From the NCBI RefSeq assembly GCF_050948175.1, contig NC_135194.1, positions 7,122,033-7,186,032 on the forward strand: a DNA stretch of 64,000 nt, given 5' to 3'. Made by a program: the position numbers and the translations under genes. Shown here in pieces: positions 1-9,846 of the stretch. Under the pieces are notes generated by a model. It had not been told where the DNA came from. It ran no database searches and saw only the letters and a program-made list of their open reading frames with translations. Every line of letters begins with the position of its first letter. The first letter of the stretch is position 1. Source of the DNA: Xylocopa sonorina (Eukaryota; Arthropoda; Insecta; Hymenoptera; Apidae).

Positions 1-2
1 AA

Positions 3-494
3 ATGAAAACGTCCTACCGGAACGACATAAAGATTGTTCCGAATCAAGAATCATTTTACCAACTCACGCGTAGTGAATTAGGCCCTTTTGATAACTGTAA
101 TTGGTTAGAAAAAATAAATGAAATATTACAGACTAATACAAAGATAGGAATAGCGGACAATAGCTTCTCCGAAATAGAAAAAGCACGATTAAAAACAATA
201 CTTATGTATTTTAACGATACAATGACACCAATCACGTTCGCTTGGGAACCCATCGAACAACTGACAGAAGAAGATATCGAAACAATTATACGCGAAAACC
301 ACAATGACGTACTAGGGCACTTAAGGATACAAAAGACCTATCAACGCATCAAAAACCAACATAAGATACCCAAACTAATGGAAAAAGTAGAATCATTCAT
401 TCGAAGTTGCGACACGTGCCAAAAGGAAAAATTAACCCGTATCCACCAAAAAGAGATGCCCGTAATAACTGACACCCACTTCTCCCAACGATAA
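3..494 (+). pseudogene. Ty3/gypsy pol fragment: RNase H/integrase linker and integrase zinc finger
   Basis: A 163-residue open stretch, probably continuing from before the window. Near residues 99-140 it carries the integrase HHCC zinc-binding pattern: two His around HNDVLGH, then CDTCQ. This N-terminal domain normally helps integrase assemble on viral DNA ends. The frame closes at 492-494 just before the catalytic core. The core resumes in another frame whose codons are already open from about 481, which indicates a one-base indel rather than a natural boundary. Confidence 0.8.
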
Positions 495-1260
495 AATCGC
501 AATGGACATTATCAGACCAATGACGAAGACTAAGAGAGGTTACCAATTCATATTATCCATACATGACGAATTGACAAAATATCTTATATTAGTACCACTG
601 AAGGCACAACAAACAGAAAATATTATAAACGCTTTATTAAACCACTACATTTACATCTTCTCCGCACCACGGACGATACTAACAGACCAAGGACAGAATT
701 TCATATCTAAATTAATGGCAAGATTTGAAGAGGCATTCAAAATACGACATATCAAAACTACGTCATTTCACCCACAGTCGAACGGAAGCATAGAACGAAC
801 GCACGCTACAATCAAAGACATGATATGGACTAGCCTACACGACTCAGACAAAAAATGGGACAAAGTTCTCAACTTTATATGTCTAGGGTACAACACAGCA
901 GTACACGGATCTACCGGATTCACACCTTTCGAACTAACCTTCGGCAGAAAAGCTAACTTACCATCCTCCATATCACGATTCTCATCCTACACGTATGACG
1001 AGATGTTCTCGGTCTGGCAGAAACAGTACAACAAGTATATTGAAATCGCGCGAAACACGTTGGAGAAGTCGAAGAAAAGACACCAGCGCGACCAGGCCAG
1101 AAAGATTGTCAAAATACAGGACATATTTAGACCAGGAGCAAGTGTTCTGATACACAATGACCATAAGACGGACAAACTCGACACTGAATGGCTAAGGCCC
1201 TACGAAGTATTAAGCGTTCATACCTTTTACTATGTTGTTGACATAAATAGCAATCACTGA
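481..1260 (+). pseudogene. Ty3/gypsy integrase catalytic core and C-terminal part (frame-broken)
   Basis: Counting from the ATG at 502, the DDE triad is visible as D2 (MDII), D62 (LTDQGQ) and E98 (SIERTH). The D62-E98 gap is exactly 35 residues, the classic DD35E spacing of retroviral-type integrases, which join element DNA to the host chromosome. A degenerate GPY/F-like module (WLRPYEVL) lies near the end. A TGA at 1258-1260 stops the frame, but the same frame then continues with the usual integrase tail motif IHGNRLK and runs directly into the envelope ORF. The enzyme cannot be made whole from this copy because the zinc finger is out of frame. Confidence 0.85.
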
Positions 1261-1389
1261 AAGATCCACGGTAACAGGCTGAAAACATATTCCAGGGCGA
1301 TCACTGCGTTCCTCGTTAGAGCCAACACCATCAAATTAATATCGATAGCATCCGAATCTATATTTACCGAAAAATCTGGCGAAGCTTAT

Positions 1390-2577
1390 TTGTACAACGA
1401 CGAAATTAACATGATTATTAGCCTAGATATAAGCGAAATATACGATCAGTTAGACACCATTAAAACCCAAGTAAAAGAAACACGAAACTTCTGTACAAAC
1501 TGCGCATACACACACGAAATTAGTACTCTCGAGCTAAGACTGAAACATTTGGAAAATCTTTCATTACAATTGAAACTCCTCACACACAATAGACATAAAC
1601 GAGGTCTAATAAACGCATTAGGCTCAGTAGCAAAGAGCCTATTCGGAACGTTAGATAACGACGATCTAGATCTAATCAACAAAAACATAGACAAACTCTT
1701 CGATGATGAAAAGAAAATGAAAACTATTATTGCAAATCAAACAGCTCTAATTAGACGAATCATCAGCACAGACAGTATGAAAAGAATAGACCAATTAAAT
1801 AACGATTTTCAAAAAGCGATCACCACAGGCAAACGCGAAATGTATTTATTGACCGCGTTATTACATTTAGAATCTGCAATACTTGATTTGCACTTCCAGT
1901 TAAACGAAATATTTAACGTCATTACACTCGGAAAGCAAGGAATAATTAGTCCACAAATTATTAGTCACGAAATATTCTTAAAACAATACAGCGCAATCTT
2001 ACAAGGAAAACTATTATCTAGTGCCATCGAAGCTAAGACCGAAAACTTCCAGTTTATTCTCAACATCAGTAAACTTACACTGTTTATAAAAGGGCAGTAC
2101 ACATTCTTTAAAATAACTATCCCATTGATCTCTGTCCTCTATCCCATTGTCGCCCCCCATATCGAGAATCAACTATTCTTCACAACCACTCTTACTTACA
2201 TGGCAGCAGATAACGAATATATAAATAAGAACTGTAGAATCAGAAGCAACGTACACATTTGTAAACAGACCCAGCCGATTCATGACAAAAGAGCGATTTC
2301 CGATTGTGCAGCTAACCTTTTAGACACGGCCGACGTTATAAGCAGCTGTAACATAGGCATCTACAGAATCAATGTAATGACATTCATATCACTCGCCGCT
2401 GAGAATAATTACATCGCAATACCCGAGCAACCGGTAGAAATAACCACTTTTTGCGGACAAAAGCACCATATTATTCGAATTGATCGACCATACGTTATTA
2501 AATCAAGCGAAAAATGTGACTTGGTGTATGATCAACAACACATGAACATAGGCACCGCGATGAAAAACGTTGCCTAA
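1390..2577 (+). pseudogene. Envelope-like (baculovirus F-type) protein of an errantivirus-like element, degraded
   Basis: The open frame reads about 395 residues if begun at a non-ATG codon (TTG at 1390). It carries a basic furin-type site RHKR at residues 68-71, followed at once by a Gly/Leu/Ala-rich stretch (GLINALGSVAKSLFG) like a fusion peptide, then a Cys-containing ectodomain. This layout is that of insect errantivirus Env and baculovirus F proteins, which mediate membrane fusion. The part before the cleavage site is short, about 70 residues. The frame ends at TAA 2575-2577, and further coding-like codons in that frame stop again by a TGA near 2655. No clear transmembrane anchor is visible, so this copy looks non-functional. 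The frame is also continuous upstream into the integrase tail. Confidence 0.75.
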
Positions 2578-2651
2578 GATATCACATTGAAAACAGTGCC
2601 TATCAGCAATAATACAGACTTATTCCACCTAGTACAGCCATTACAACACAC

Positions 2652-2935
2652 ATGAGCGACATCAATGCTTACTTTTCATTAATGCTTAACTTTAAAATTA
2701 ATAATCAATTCAAGAACAACGAAAGATTTGTAACGTATAGTGGTACCGCACCAAATGAACCGTCACCAACACCTTCAATCAGGAGCCTGAGACACTACCA
2801 AGCAATATTAGAAGACATCGCGAACCAGAAGTCGAGCAAACTCCCTGAATTCAAACAACTCAAGGTGCAAATTCCCGATTTCAACAAACACCCTATCAAA
2901 GTACCCAAGTCTATTCTGAAACGAAGATCCTAGAG
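2652..2935 (+). pseudogene. Short ORF at the 3' end of the retroelement, just before the polypurine tract
   Basis: A 93-residue ORF in a different frame from env, rich in Pro, Lys and Asn, ending 16 bases before the polypurine tract. It shows no domain I recognise and no convincing membrane segment. It may be the frameshifted cytoplasmic tail of Env or chance coding. Its position, between the env break and the LTR, is the only evidence for relevance. Confidence 0.35.
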
Positions 2936-2962
2936 GACCAGGATCGATCTAAGAAGGGGGAA

Positions 2963-3324
2963 TGTGATGTCAAACACACCCTCAAATGACCCACACCGAC
3001 ACACTCATAATCTCGATAGACGAAACAAACAAGTGTTACCTGCCTGACGCTCCAGTTTACATTATGATACCCCAATTCCAAGAAGCAGGGTTAAGGTCCT
3101 ACCTCTACTCCCGAAAAACACAACATATAAGAAGACCTAGGGATTTTCTAGGTCAGCAGTCTAAAAGTTATAATCGGCCTGCATTGTAGAACTCCGCGCT
3201 ACAACGATATCTAACCGGATCGGTAATGTAAAAAGTTCATATTTTGTGTAATAAATAAAGGGTCGAGTAAATAGTTGCTCACTCTCGTTTTTTTTCAATT
3301 TATTTTTCCGAATCTTACGTGACA
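2963..3324 (+). repeat. Probable 3' LTR of the errantivirus-like element
   Basis: It begins with TGTGATG directly after a purine-rich tract (AAGAAGGGGGAA) and ends about TTACGTGACA, giving TG...CA ends. An AATAAA polyadenylation signal lies at 3250-3255. The base after the proposed right end is already pol sequence of the minus-strand element. The 5' LTR is outside the window, so the exact ends and any 4-bp target duplication cannot be verified. Confidence 0.6.
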
Positions 3325-3885
3325 CTGGTGACGGTATTGACGATAAAGTGTTTCTCGAAATCAGAGCAGGCTAATACCGGAGTTTTGGTAAGGACCATTC
3401 TGAAATTGTTCGCATCAAACACCTCTTGCTGTTCGTTTCCTCAATGCCAAGGTCGGCCTTTCTCTAAGAGCTTAACTAATGGTATTTTATACTCAGAAAT
3501 GTCTCCCATAAAACGGGCATACCAATCAATCATTCTGAGGAAATGGCGAAGCTGTTTGATGGTTTTCCGGGTGGAGGAAGGGGGATTCAATAACGGCGCG
3601 ACCTTTTCCGGACCGGTTTTTAATTCGTCTTTCGAAATTACATACACCCGGTTATATCATCTTCGAACGGAAGAAGGCACTTTTCTCTCTATTTATTTCT
3701 AATCCCGCCTTTTTCAAAGCCTTTAACACGAGAGTCAGAAAACGAAAGTGCTCTTCCTCGGACTCGGTCGCAATTACAATACTACGTCATCTAGGTGTGC
3801 AAAAACGTGCGGCTTCCATTCGGGTCGAATTATACGATCCATTAATCGTTGAAAGTGGCGTGTGCGTTGGTCAACACGTTGACGC
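3325..3885 (-). pseudogene. Ty3/gypsy reverse transcriptase C-terminal part and start of RNase H, decayed
   Basis: Read on the minus strand, this gives the RT fingers/palm segment TFQRLMD near 3850, then a degenerate active-site box reading HLDD (3786-3797) where YxDD is expected. Next come the thumb and connection (VAPLLNPP, LRHFLRMIDWYARFM) and finally the start of an RNase H region that stops at the LTR of the + strand element. At least two frameshifts and an in-frame stop (after the HLDD box and in the WH*GNEQQ region) show it is dead. The remaining RNase H and integrase must lie beyond the inserted element, before position 1. Confidence 0.8.
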
Positions 3886-3889
3886 TGGC

Positions 3890-4015
3890 ATGACCCACCG
3901 GTGGTCCATGCTTGTCTGTTTCATGGGGCGGCCTGATCCACCGGTGGCCCATGCTAGATTGTTCTGTGCCATGCTAAATTGTTCCGTGCGGCGGCATGCA
4001 TCACCAATGGGCCAC
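3890..4015. repeat. Repeated CCACCGGTGG palindromes between the RT fragment and the piggyBac gene
   Basis: A ten-base perfect palindrome CCACCGGTGG occurs at 3895-3904 and 3938-3947. Each is followed by a similar YCCATGCT segment, and a diverged third copy (CATCACCAATGGGCCA) lies near 4000. They sit exactly where minus-strand RT homology stops and before the piggyBac gene's 3' end. They are therefore candidate subterminal repeats of that transposon. I did not find a matching inverted copy at its other end. Confidence 0.45.
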
Positions 4016-4167
4016 GTTTGTATATCAAAAAATGCGTAGCATAAAATGTTATTTTATTGATTTAACATTATACAGTAACATTTCTACCTTATAATCAGAC
4101 ATTTAACACAAAATATATAACTTATAATAATCAATACATAAAATATAACAAAACATATCTACTTATA

Positions 4168-5400
4168 TTACTGATGCAATTTTTTAAAACATTCTAAACA
4201 AAGTGCCGGCTTATCCGGACAACTGTTACAAAAGGTCATCACTTTTTTTGTTTTATTTGTGGCGTACTGTGTACCTTTTAGATCTGCTAAGCGTTTGTAA
4301 CATTCTTTGCATCTTTTCCTCATCTTCCTCGCGGGTCCTTGGTGTGAGCTTAAAAAATGTTTACTCCGTCTTACTATTAGTTCATCATTAGGGGGATTCC
4401 CACTCTTCAATAAATAATTAATAATTTTTTCTCTAAATTTTAAAATTTTATAACGCTTGGTTCCCCACTTTCTGTGTATGTACCACGCATTTACTAAAGA
4501 GGTCCCGCATATTAGTTCCAGGACAACTTTTCGGTACCATTTTACTGTTTTCCGTAAACTATTATAATATGAACACATTTGGTCGGATATGTCAACTCCC
4601 TTTTTCGCACTGTTATAAGAAAAAAACTATCGGGTTTTAATTTATCGTCTTTGCCACGAATAGTGACGCAATTGTGAGATTTGGAAGTGGTTAGCATGCA
4701 CAGGGGTCTTTTGTCTGTCCACTTTAAAAATTTCACGCCGCTCCGATTTTGAAGAGAGATAGTGTCGCCCCGTTTCTGTTTCTGTTTTGCCTGCGGCGGT
4801 AGAAATTTTCTATTCATTTTTACTGTACCGTAAATATAGATTCTTTTGGTGAAAAGATCTTCTGCTAAAGGAATGCTTGTGTAAAAACTATTGGTAAATA
4901 AAATTCGGCCCTTGAATAATGGATCTCCAATCAATTTTATGACTACATCATGCCAATGTGTTTTTGCAATTCTTGTTTCGTTTTTTCCGGAATAAATGTA
5001 CATATTGTACGTATATCCGTCCGGAAGGTAGAGTTTGTACAGTTTTATACTGTACTTGTGCCGCTTGCCCGGTATGTATTGACGAAAACTAAGTCGTCCC
5101 TTCCACGAAACCATGGTTTGATCAACTACTATATTTTTACCGGGTTTTATTGTATTTTTGAACGTACGAAGAATTTTATCAACTATATTTCGGAGTTTAT
5201 ATAACCGATCCTCGATTCTAGCCGTTAGCATTATCAGAAAAGTGCAAGTATTTCATTATTGCTAAGAATCGATCAGGTTTCATTGTATTCTTTATACGCG
5301 CATTCGCATACATTGTATTTGTGGACCAATATAGCCGAATTTCCAAGATATTAATCCAAAGGGCATCCGAGTGAAATGAAACAATCTGAAGCAGTATGCT
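4168..5400 (-). pseudogene. piggyBac-family transposase, inactivated
   Basis: Three minus-strand pieces form one transposase. At 5218-5370 is LYWSTN...KNTMKPDRFLAIMKYLHFSDN; at 4542-5231 is the RNase H-like catalytic core; at 4168-4600 is the third-Asp region (VDISDQM) followed by the C-terminal Cys-rich domain with CxxC pairs (CKEC, CNSC, CLEC) that binds the transposon ends. The first catalytic Asp is present (VVDQTMVSWKGR, codon 5121-5123). The second, normally in TDNFYTS, reads TNSFYTS: the Asp codon is replaced by Asn at 4890-4892. Frameshifts lie near 5218-5231 and 4600-4615. The enzyme would normally excise and insert at TTAA; this one cannot. It sits inside the RT of the older gypsy element. 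Confidence 0.9.
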
Positions 5401-5584
5401 TCGTTTGCTGTAGAATAGAAGAGGAAAGAAGGAAGGAAGAACGTTTCGTCCTGGGCCTGCTAGTGGACTCATCAGTAAGGGCTACCTAGCAGGCCCTGCC
5501 TTAGACGCTGGGATATTAGGAACAGGTCAGAACTTCTACATATTGGAAAGCATAGGTCATCGGGTACTTTCAGGAAACTGTAGG

Positions 5585-6120
5585 CCGTGCTGTCCCTCTA
5601 GTGGCGGGAGTCGGAGGGCCGCCACAAATCACTGCCCGGGACGGCGAACGCGGTAATGGGACGACTTCGGGGTTCCAGGAGGACTTGAAACTATGCCTGA
5701 CTCAAATCTAGTTTAGAAATATATCGCGCTCGTCGCAGCTCGCCTAATATTGGCTCGAGGTTCGACAACGGGTACGAATCTTTACGCATTACTTTATTGA
5801 CTTTCCGATGGTCGATGCAAAACCGGTGCTTTCCGTTCGGTTTGGGAACGATCGCCAGGTTACTCAGCCATTCGCTCTCCGACGACACAATTATCCCTTC
5901 CGCAAGCAAACTATCAACTTTTGTCTGCGCAATTCGCAGGAGATAGGAAGAGATGGTGCGGGGACGTTGTCGGATAAGCGGATGACCATCTACATCTATT
6001 CTATGTTGGACCAGGGAGGTAAAATTCAGGGTGCCAGTCGAGAGGGGTGTTCATCAGATGATCGAGCAGCTTATTAAACCTATTACTCGTCTCGCCGGTG
6101 ACTTCTGCCAACCCTACGAA
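5585..6120 (-). pseudogene. Ty3/gypsy reverse transcriptase N-terminal part, decayed
   Basis: The minus strand from about 6010 to 5690 reads the start of an RT: HRIDVDG...IRQRPR, then LAEGIIV, then IVPKPNGKHRFCIDHRKVNKV, SYPLSNLEPIL and ISKLDLSQA. The Asp in KLDLSQ is the first catalytic Asp of RT. After a stop at about 5691 recognisable RT continues in another frame (TAFAVPG near 5640) and then breaks off. The C-terminal half resumes at 3885, on the far side of the piggyBac sequence. The two halves belong to one old element interrupted by the transposon. Stops and frameshifts make it non-coding today. Confidence 0.85.
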
Positions 6121-8040
6121 TTCTGGAAAAACGAGAACCGTCTATGGCGTCCGTCCTGTCAAACTAAAGCGTCTCGTCGGTCCGTTTGGCGTCTTCTACG
6201 TGTCCTGTCCATAGTCGATAATCAGAGCAAGTAGTTTGCAAAAATCGATTCCCAACGCCTGGCAGCGTACTTTGTGATGCCAGTATCGGTCGGCCAATTC
6301 CTCCGTTGTCTTCTGTAAACTTAATTTCAAGAGTGGTCGCATACGATAATCAAATCGTGAACATTCCTCATCGTTTGGATTCGCAACTGAAGGCGATTTA
6401 TTTCGGCTTGTACATCCGCGGGAGTTGGGTGGCGGGGCTGTAGGGCCGTGGACAAACGCGCCTGAGCCACCCGCTGTCGTAACGGTCGACGTTAACTCGC
6501 CTAAAATAAGAGGATCTATAATTACAAGCACTTGTCGCGAATCAGCCGAATCGGTACTCCAGGGAAAGAAAACGCAGATTTGGGGAAGTAGGGACATAAT
6601 ATGCCTAATTAATCAAATCACAAGAAAAAAGAAGTAGGGAAAATATACCACAAAGTAAGAGCGAGCAAAGAAAAAAGGAGGAAAGAGAAGTATTTCTAGA
6701 AGTATTTTCTACTCTCCTGCTGGAATAACGGGAAGACAAATTTTGAATTTCAATTCCCGTGAATTCGACCTGGCAACCGGCAGTCAACAGTAGCAACCTT
6801 GAAATACAATACGCCGCAGCGATAACGCATGTGGTGATCCTCGCTCGAACAAAGAAAAACTACAACGTTCCTAACAGGTCACTACAACCGTAAACAGAAC
6901 TCTCGAACGTTACAGCTGAAATTTCGAATGCCGGGTGTGTCTCGTCGAGGCAAGCACTTTATTATCGAAAATTCTCAGGGCACCACGAACATAGAACCGA
7001 TAATCCTACGTTACATATCAGCTAGAGCATTCCAACTCGATGGTTCAGCACTAGCCACCTGGCGTACCGTACTTGACGCGAATCACGAGCAAATATCCTA
7101 CGTCTTACGTCAAAACAGTCGAAACCACACTCTTCCCGATGGTGAATGCGGGTACCATGGAAGTTTCAGCGAGGCATAGCTACACTGCTTAACTATTGCA
7201 CGTGAATGAAGACGAACCGTATAGACTACCCGAATCTGCTTTACAACAGGCCCAAAGACCCCAGCGCATCAGAATAGAAGCTGTAGGGCGCGACTCCACC
7301 ACGAGCGCGTCCACTATGCTAAATCTATACCCTGATCGAGTACCCGGGCGTACCAATCGATCAAGACTGCGAAATCTCGATGGGCACTGAAAACCACATC
7401 AGTTTGATTGAGTTCCGGACTGCCTCACAGTGTAGTGATAAAAGGCGAATTCGGCGCGCGAATAGAGAAACGACGTGAAGTGAATTTACGAAGCACAGGA
7501 TTAGAATGCTTAAGTGTGTATGTAACGCAATGGTTTACCAGTACCGACTAAACGTGAGAACAATTATCTTCTATCTTGATGAACGATGGGTGAAGCACTA
7601 TAGAAGTTGCTATTTCCCACTTTGTATAAGAAAGTGTATTCCTTTACAATTTTATTATGTACGTGAATAGGGGAAAGGGGGATAGGTAAATTATATACAA
7701 TATACATTGAAGGAATTTAAAATTAAAAGTACGCGCATCCCTCGGCGATCCAAAGCAAAGAACCTAAACTTAACTTAACTTAAACTATAAAATAACTTAT
7801 TATACAATTTACGATCCAATTAAAAGCTTCAAAGTCCTGGAAAGGACTTGGAAAATTTTTACTAAATTGCAAACGACTTAAATCTACGCGCGTAGTCCTT
7901 AGCTTGGTGTCGTTTTCGAGAGACCGGTCCCTCGAAAACATTACCAAGGGCTCAGGCCCACCCCGTGGAGGTGACTACGCAGAGACCCAATAATGCATTT
8001 TTAAATAGTTAAATCTTTAATTTGTTCACTCACCAATAAG
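6121..8040. other. Unassigned spacer, probably further remnant of the minus-strand retroelement
   Basis: Upstream of the RT on the minus strand, one would expect protease, gag and the 5' LTR. A 133-codon minus ORF (6196-6597) lies in the right place but shows no motif I recognise. Two + strand ORFs (6928-7179 and 7196-7390) in different frames have fairly even amino-acid composition; the first ends with DGECGYHG, faintly like the catalytic DGxC of OTU-type proteases, which is too weak to name. No LTR pair could be matched by eye. From 7400 to 8040 I see only AT-rich non-coding sequence. Confidence 0.3.
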
Positions 8041-8049
8041 CACGCAAAA

Positions 8050-8290
8050 GTCGTTACCACCGTCCACCACTGTCTACAATCGTCCACAATCATCCATTAG
8101 TATCCACCATCCTTGGCCATTCCACTGCCGTCCACCGTCGACCACCACCGTCCACTACCATCTACCACGGTCCACAATCATCCATCAGTGTCTACTACCC
8201 TTGGCTACTCCATCACTGTCCACTATCGTCCACTACCATCCACTATCATCCACCAGTGTCTACTACTCTTTGTTCCTCCACAGCTAGCTA
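8050..8290. repeat. Minisatellite of degenerate about 10-bp TCCACYATC units
   Basis: More than twenty degenerate copies of a roughly ten-base unit (GTCCACCATC, GTCTACAATC, ATCCATCAGT and similar) follow each other. A longer-range pattern is visible: the CATCCAYYAG segment recurs at 8091, 8179 and 8247, that is 88 and then 68 bases apart, differing by two basic units. Any ORF here merely translates the repeat. Confidence 0.8.
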
Positions 8291-8854
8291 CCAGCAGTGA
8301 CCAACCACATTCTCACCCAAACGAACAGAAGACTTTTAACTGTTTTAGTGCCAGGGGTTTTAAAACTCCGTGTCGGATTGTGCCAAGAAGCGCGATAACG
8401 TTTCCTTTATTTTTCTGCGAGTAATGCCAATCGACGCTGTTCCGCTGTTCTCTTTTTTCATCGAAATTACCGTACGGCGCGTTCGCGCTTCGTATTGTGT
8501 CATTAGTCACATCAGAGACGTTATACTGGGCATTCAAAAGTTTGCGAAATATTCGTGTTTGAGGTTTTTAAATATTGTTAAAAATAAACCTTGTGCCTCA
8601 GTGTGTTAAAGAAAGACTGCTAATTACACAAGTTGTTTACGGTTATTTCAAAGAAAATTAGAAATTACGGGAGGAAACTCTGACAGACTCTCGACGCCAC
8701 ACATTTGAAACCGAGCGCGTTACGGACTGACAGCATCGCACTGCTTATATACACCCACCCCCACTATCATTAACCTCATAGAATAGTGGCGCCACCTCTG
8801 TGAGAAGTGCTCAAACTGTTCGCATAGCGTTATTGTTGATCTTGATTACTATAA

Positions 8855-9506
8855 TTTCTTCTAATTAACTTTCACGTCGCTTGCTTTTACATAATAATTT
8901 TATTTAACAAATAAAAGTGTTTAACAAATTAGATAAACTGATTTTATAAAGGAAACTTTTGTCTGTTGTCTTTGATGGCGCAGTAATAAGTGAATAATAA
9001 ATTTGTAAAACGTAGCGAAGGAGAGTCTCTTTTTTATAGATAACGCGAATTAATTTTGAAACAATTTCCTATCGAAAATGTACCTCTCGAGGAGCGGAAG
9101 TAGATGGCAGTGAATGTGTTTGCTGAGATGCGAAAGTTGATAACGCCACAAATTTGTGGCGTTATCGACGTTACCGACTTCCTCATATAAGCAGACACAT
9201 TCACAGCCATCTACTTCCGCTCCTCGGAGGGTACATTTTCGTTAGGAAATTGTTTCAAAATTAATTCACGCCATCTATAAAAAAGAGACTCTCGTTTGCG
9301 ACGTCTTTCAAATTTCTACGCTTTTCAAATTAATTATTCACTTATTTCTACGCCATCAAAGAGTACACATCACAATTTGCCTTTGCCAAATCTAGATTTG
9401 TATTTCTAAGCTTCTACTTCAGTTTACCTTAATTGTAAAGACTTGTTGCTGTTAAATAAAATTGTTATATAAAAGCCATCCAACGTGAAAGTTAATTAGA
9501 AGAAAA
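8855..9506. repeat. Large fold-back (inverted repeat) element with a perfect 28-bp centre
   Basis: The left arm starting TTTCTTCTAATTAACTTTCACG (8855) is the reverse complement of the right arm ending at 9506, with arms of about 300 bases each. The inner arms (9019-9138 and 9167-9294) are nearly identical. They include GGAGCGGAAGTAGATGGC with its complement, and AGAGACTCTC-type ends. The centre at 9139-9166 is a perfect palindrome whose half is GATAACGCCACAAA. Outer arms are more diverged and have indels. The whole resembles a MITE or fold-back element; TA or ATA flanks fit a short target duplication, but no transposase or family could be identified. Confidence 0.8.
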
Positions 9507-9846
9507 TATTGTGGCCAACGACCACCCATCCACAAATTAAGTACTAATGGCGCCATCTTTGCAAAAATTGTCCAAACTATTCAATTTTTAATTTCAGATT
9601 TACTCACAGAGATGGCGATACCACTCTGTCAGCAGTTTACTTCGCTGTCGGTAATGCTGTGCGTACAATTTGAGTACTTTTTACAGAGATGACGCCGCGA
9701 GCAAGGAAAAAGCTACCGAAGACACTGATTGAGATCTCACTCTGTATACTAACGTTGTGCTACGTTTTGAAAATGTGTGTTGTGATAACTAATGGAAAAT
9801 ATTAGTCTTTTCGTTAAATTAAGTAAATAAAGAAACATCAAGCAGA
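9507..9846 (+). promoter_or_regulatory. Probable promoter and 5' UTR region of SF3A1
   Basis: The 340 bases between the fold-back repeat and the SF3A1 start codon should hold its promoter. A GGCGCCATCTTTG segment (9549) and a related inverted GAGATGGCGATACCAC segment (about 9611) lie here; a related copy GGCGCCACCTCTGTGAGAA occurs at 8788 on the other side of the fold-back. No TATA box is evident near the start codon. The transcription start cannot be fixed from sequence alone. Confidence 0.4.

Larger units (their letters stand above)
1..3324 (+). mobile_element. 3' part of an errantivirus-like Ty3/gypsy LTR retrotransposon
   Basis: In order on the + strand: integrase zinc finger, integrase core, envelope-like ORF, polypurine tract (2951-2962) and a 3' LTR. 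This is the Ty3/gypsy pol order followed by env, as in insect errantiviruses. The 5' LTR, gag, protease and reverse transcriptase would lie before position 1. The copy is decayed: a frameshift splits the integrase near 470-500, a stop interrupts the integrase tail at 1258-1260, and stops interrupt the end of env. Its right end abuts RNase H-type pol sequence of a second element on the opposite strand, so it appears to have inserted into that older element. Family-level assignment is firm; clade within errantiviruses is inference. Confidence 0.85.
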
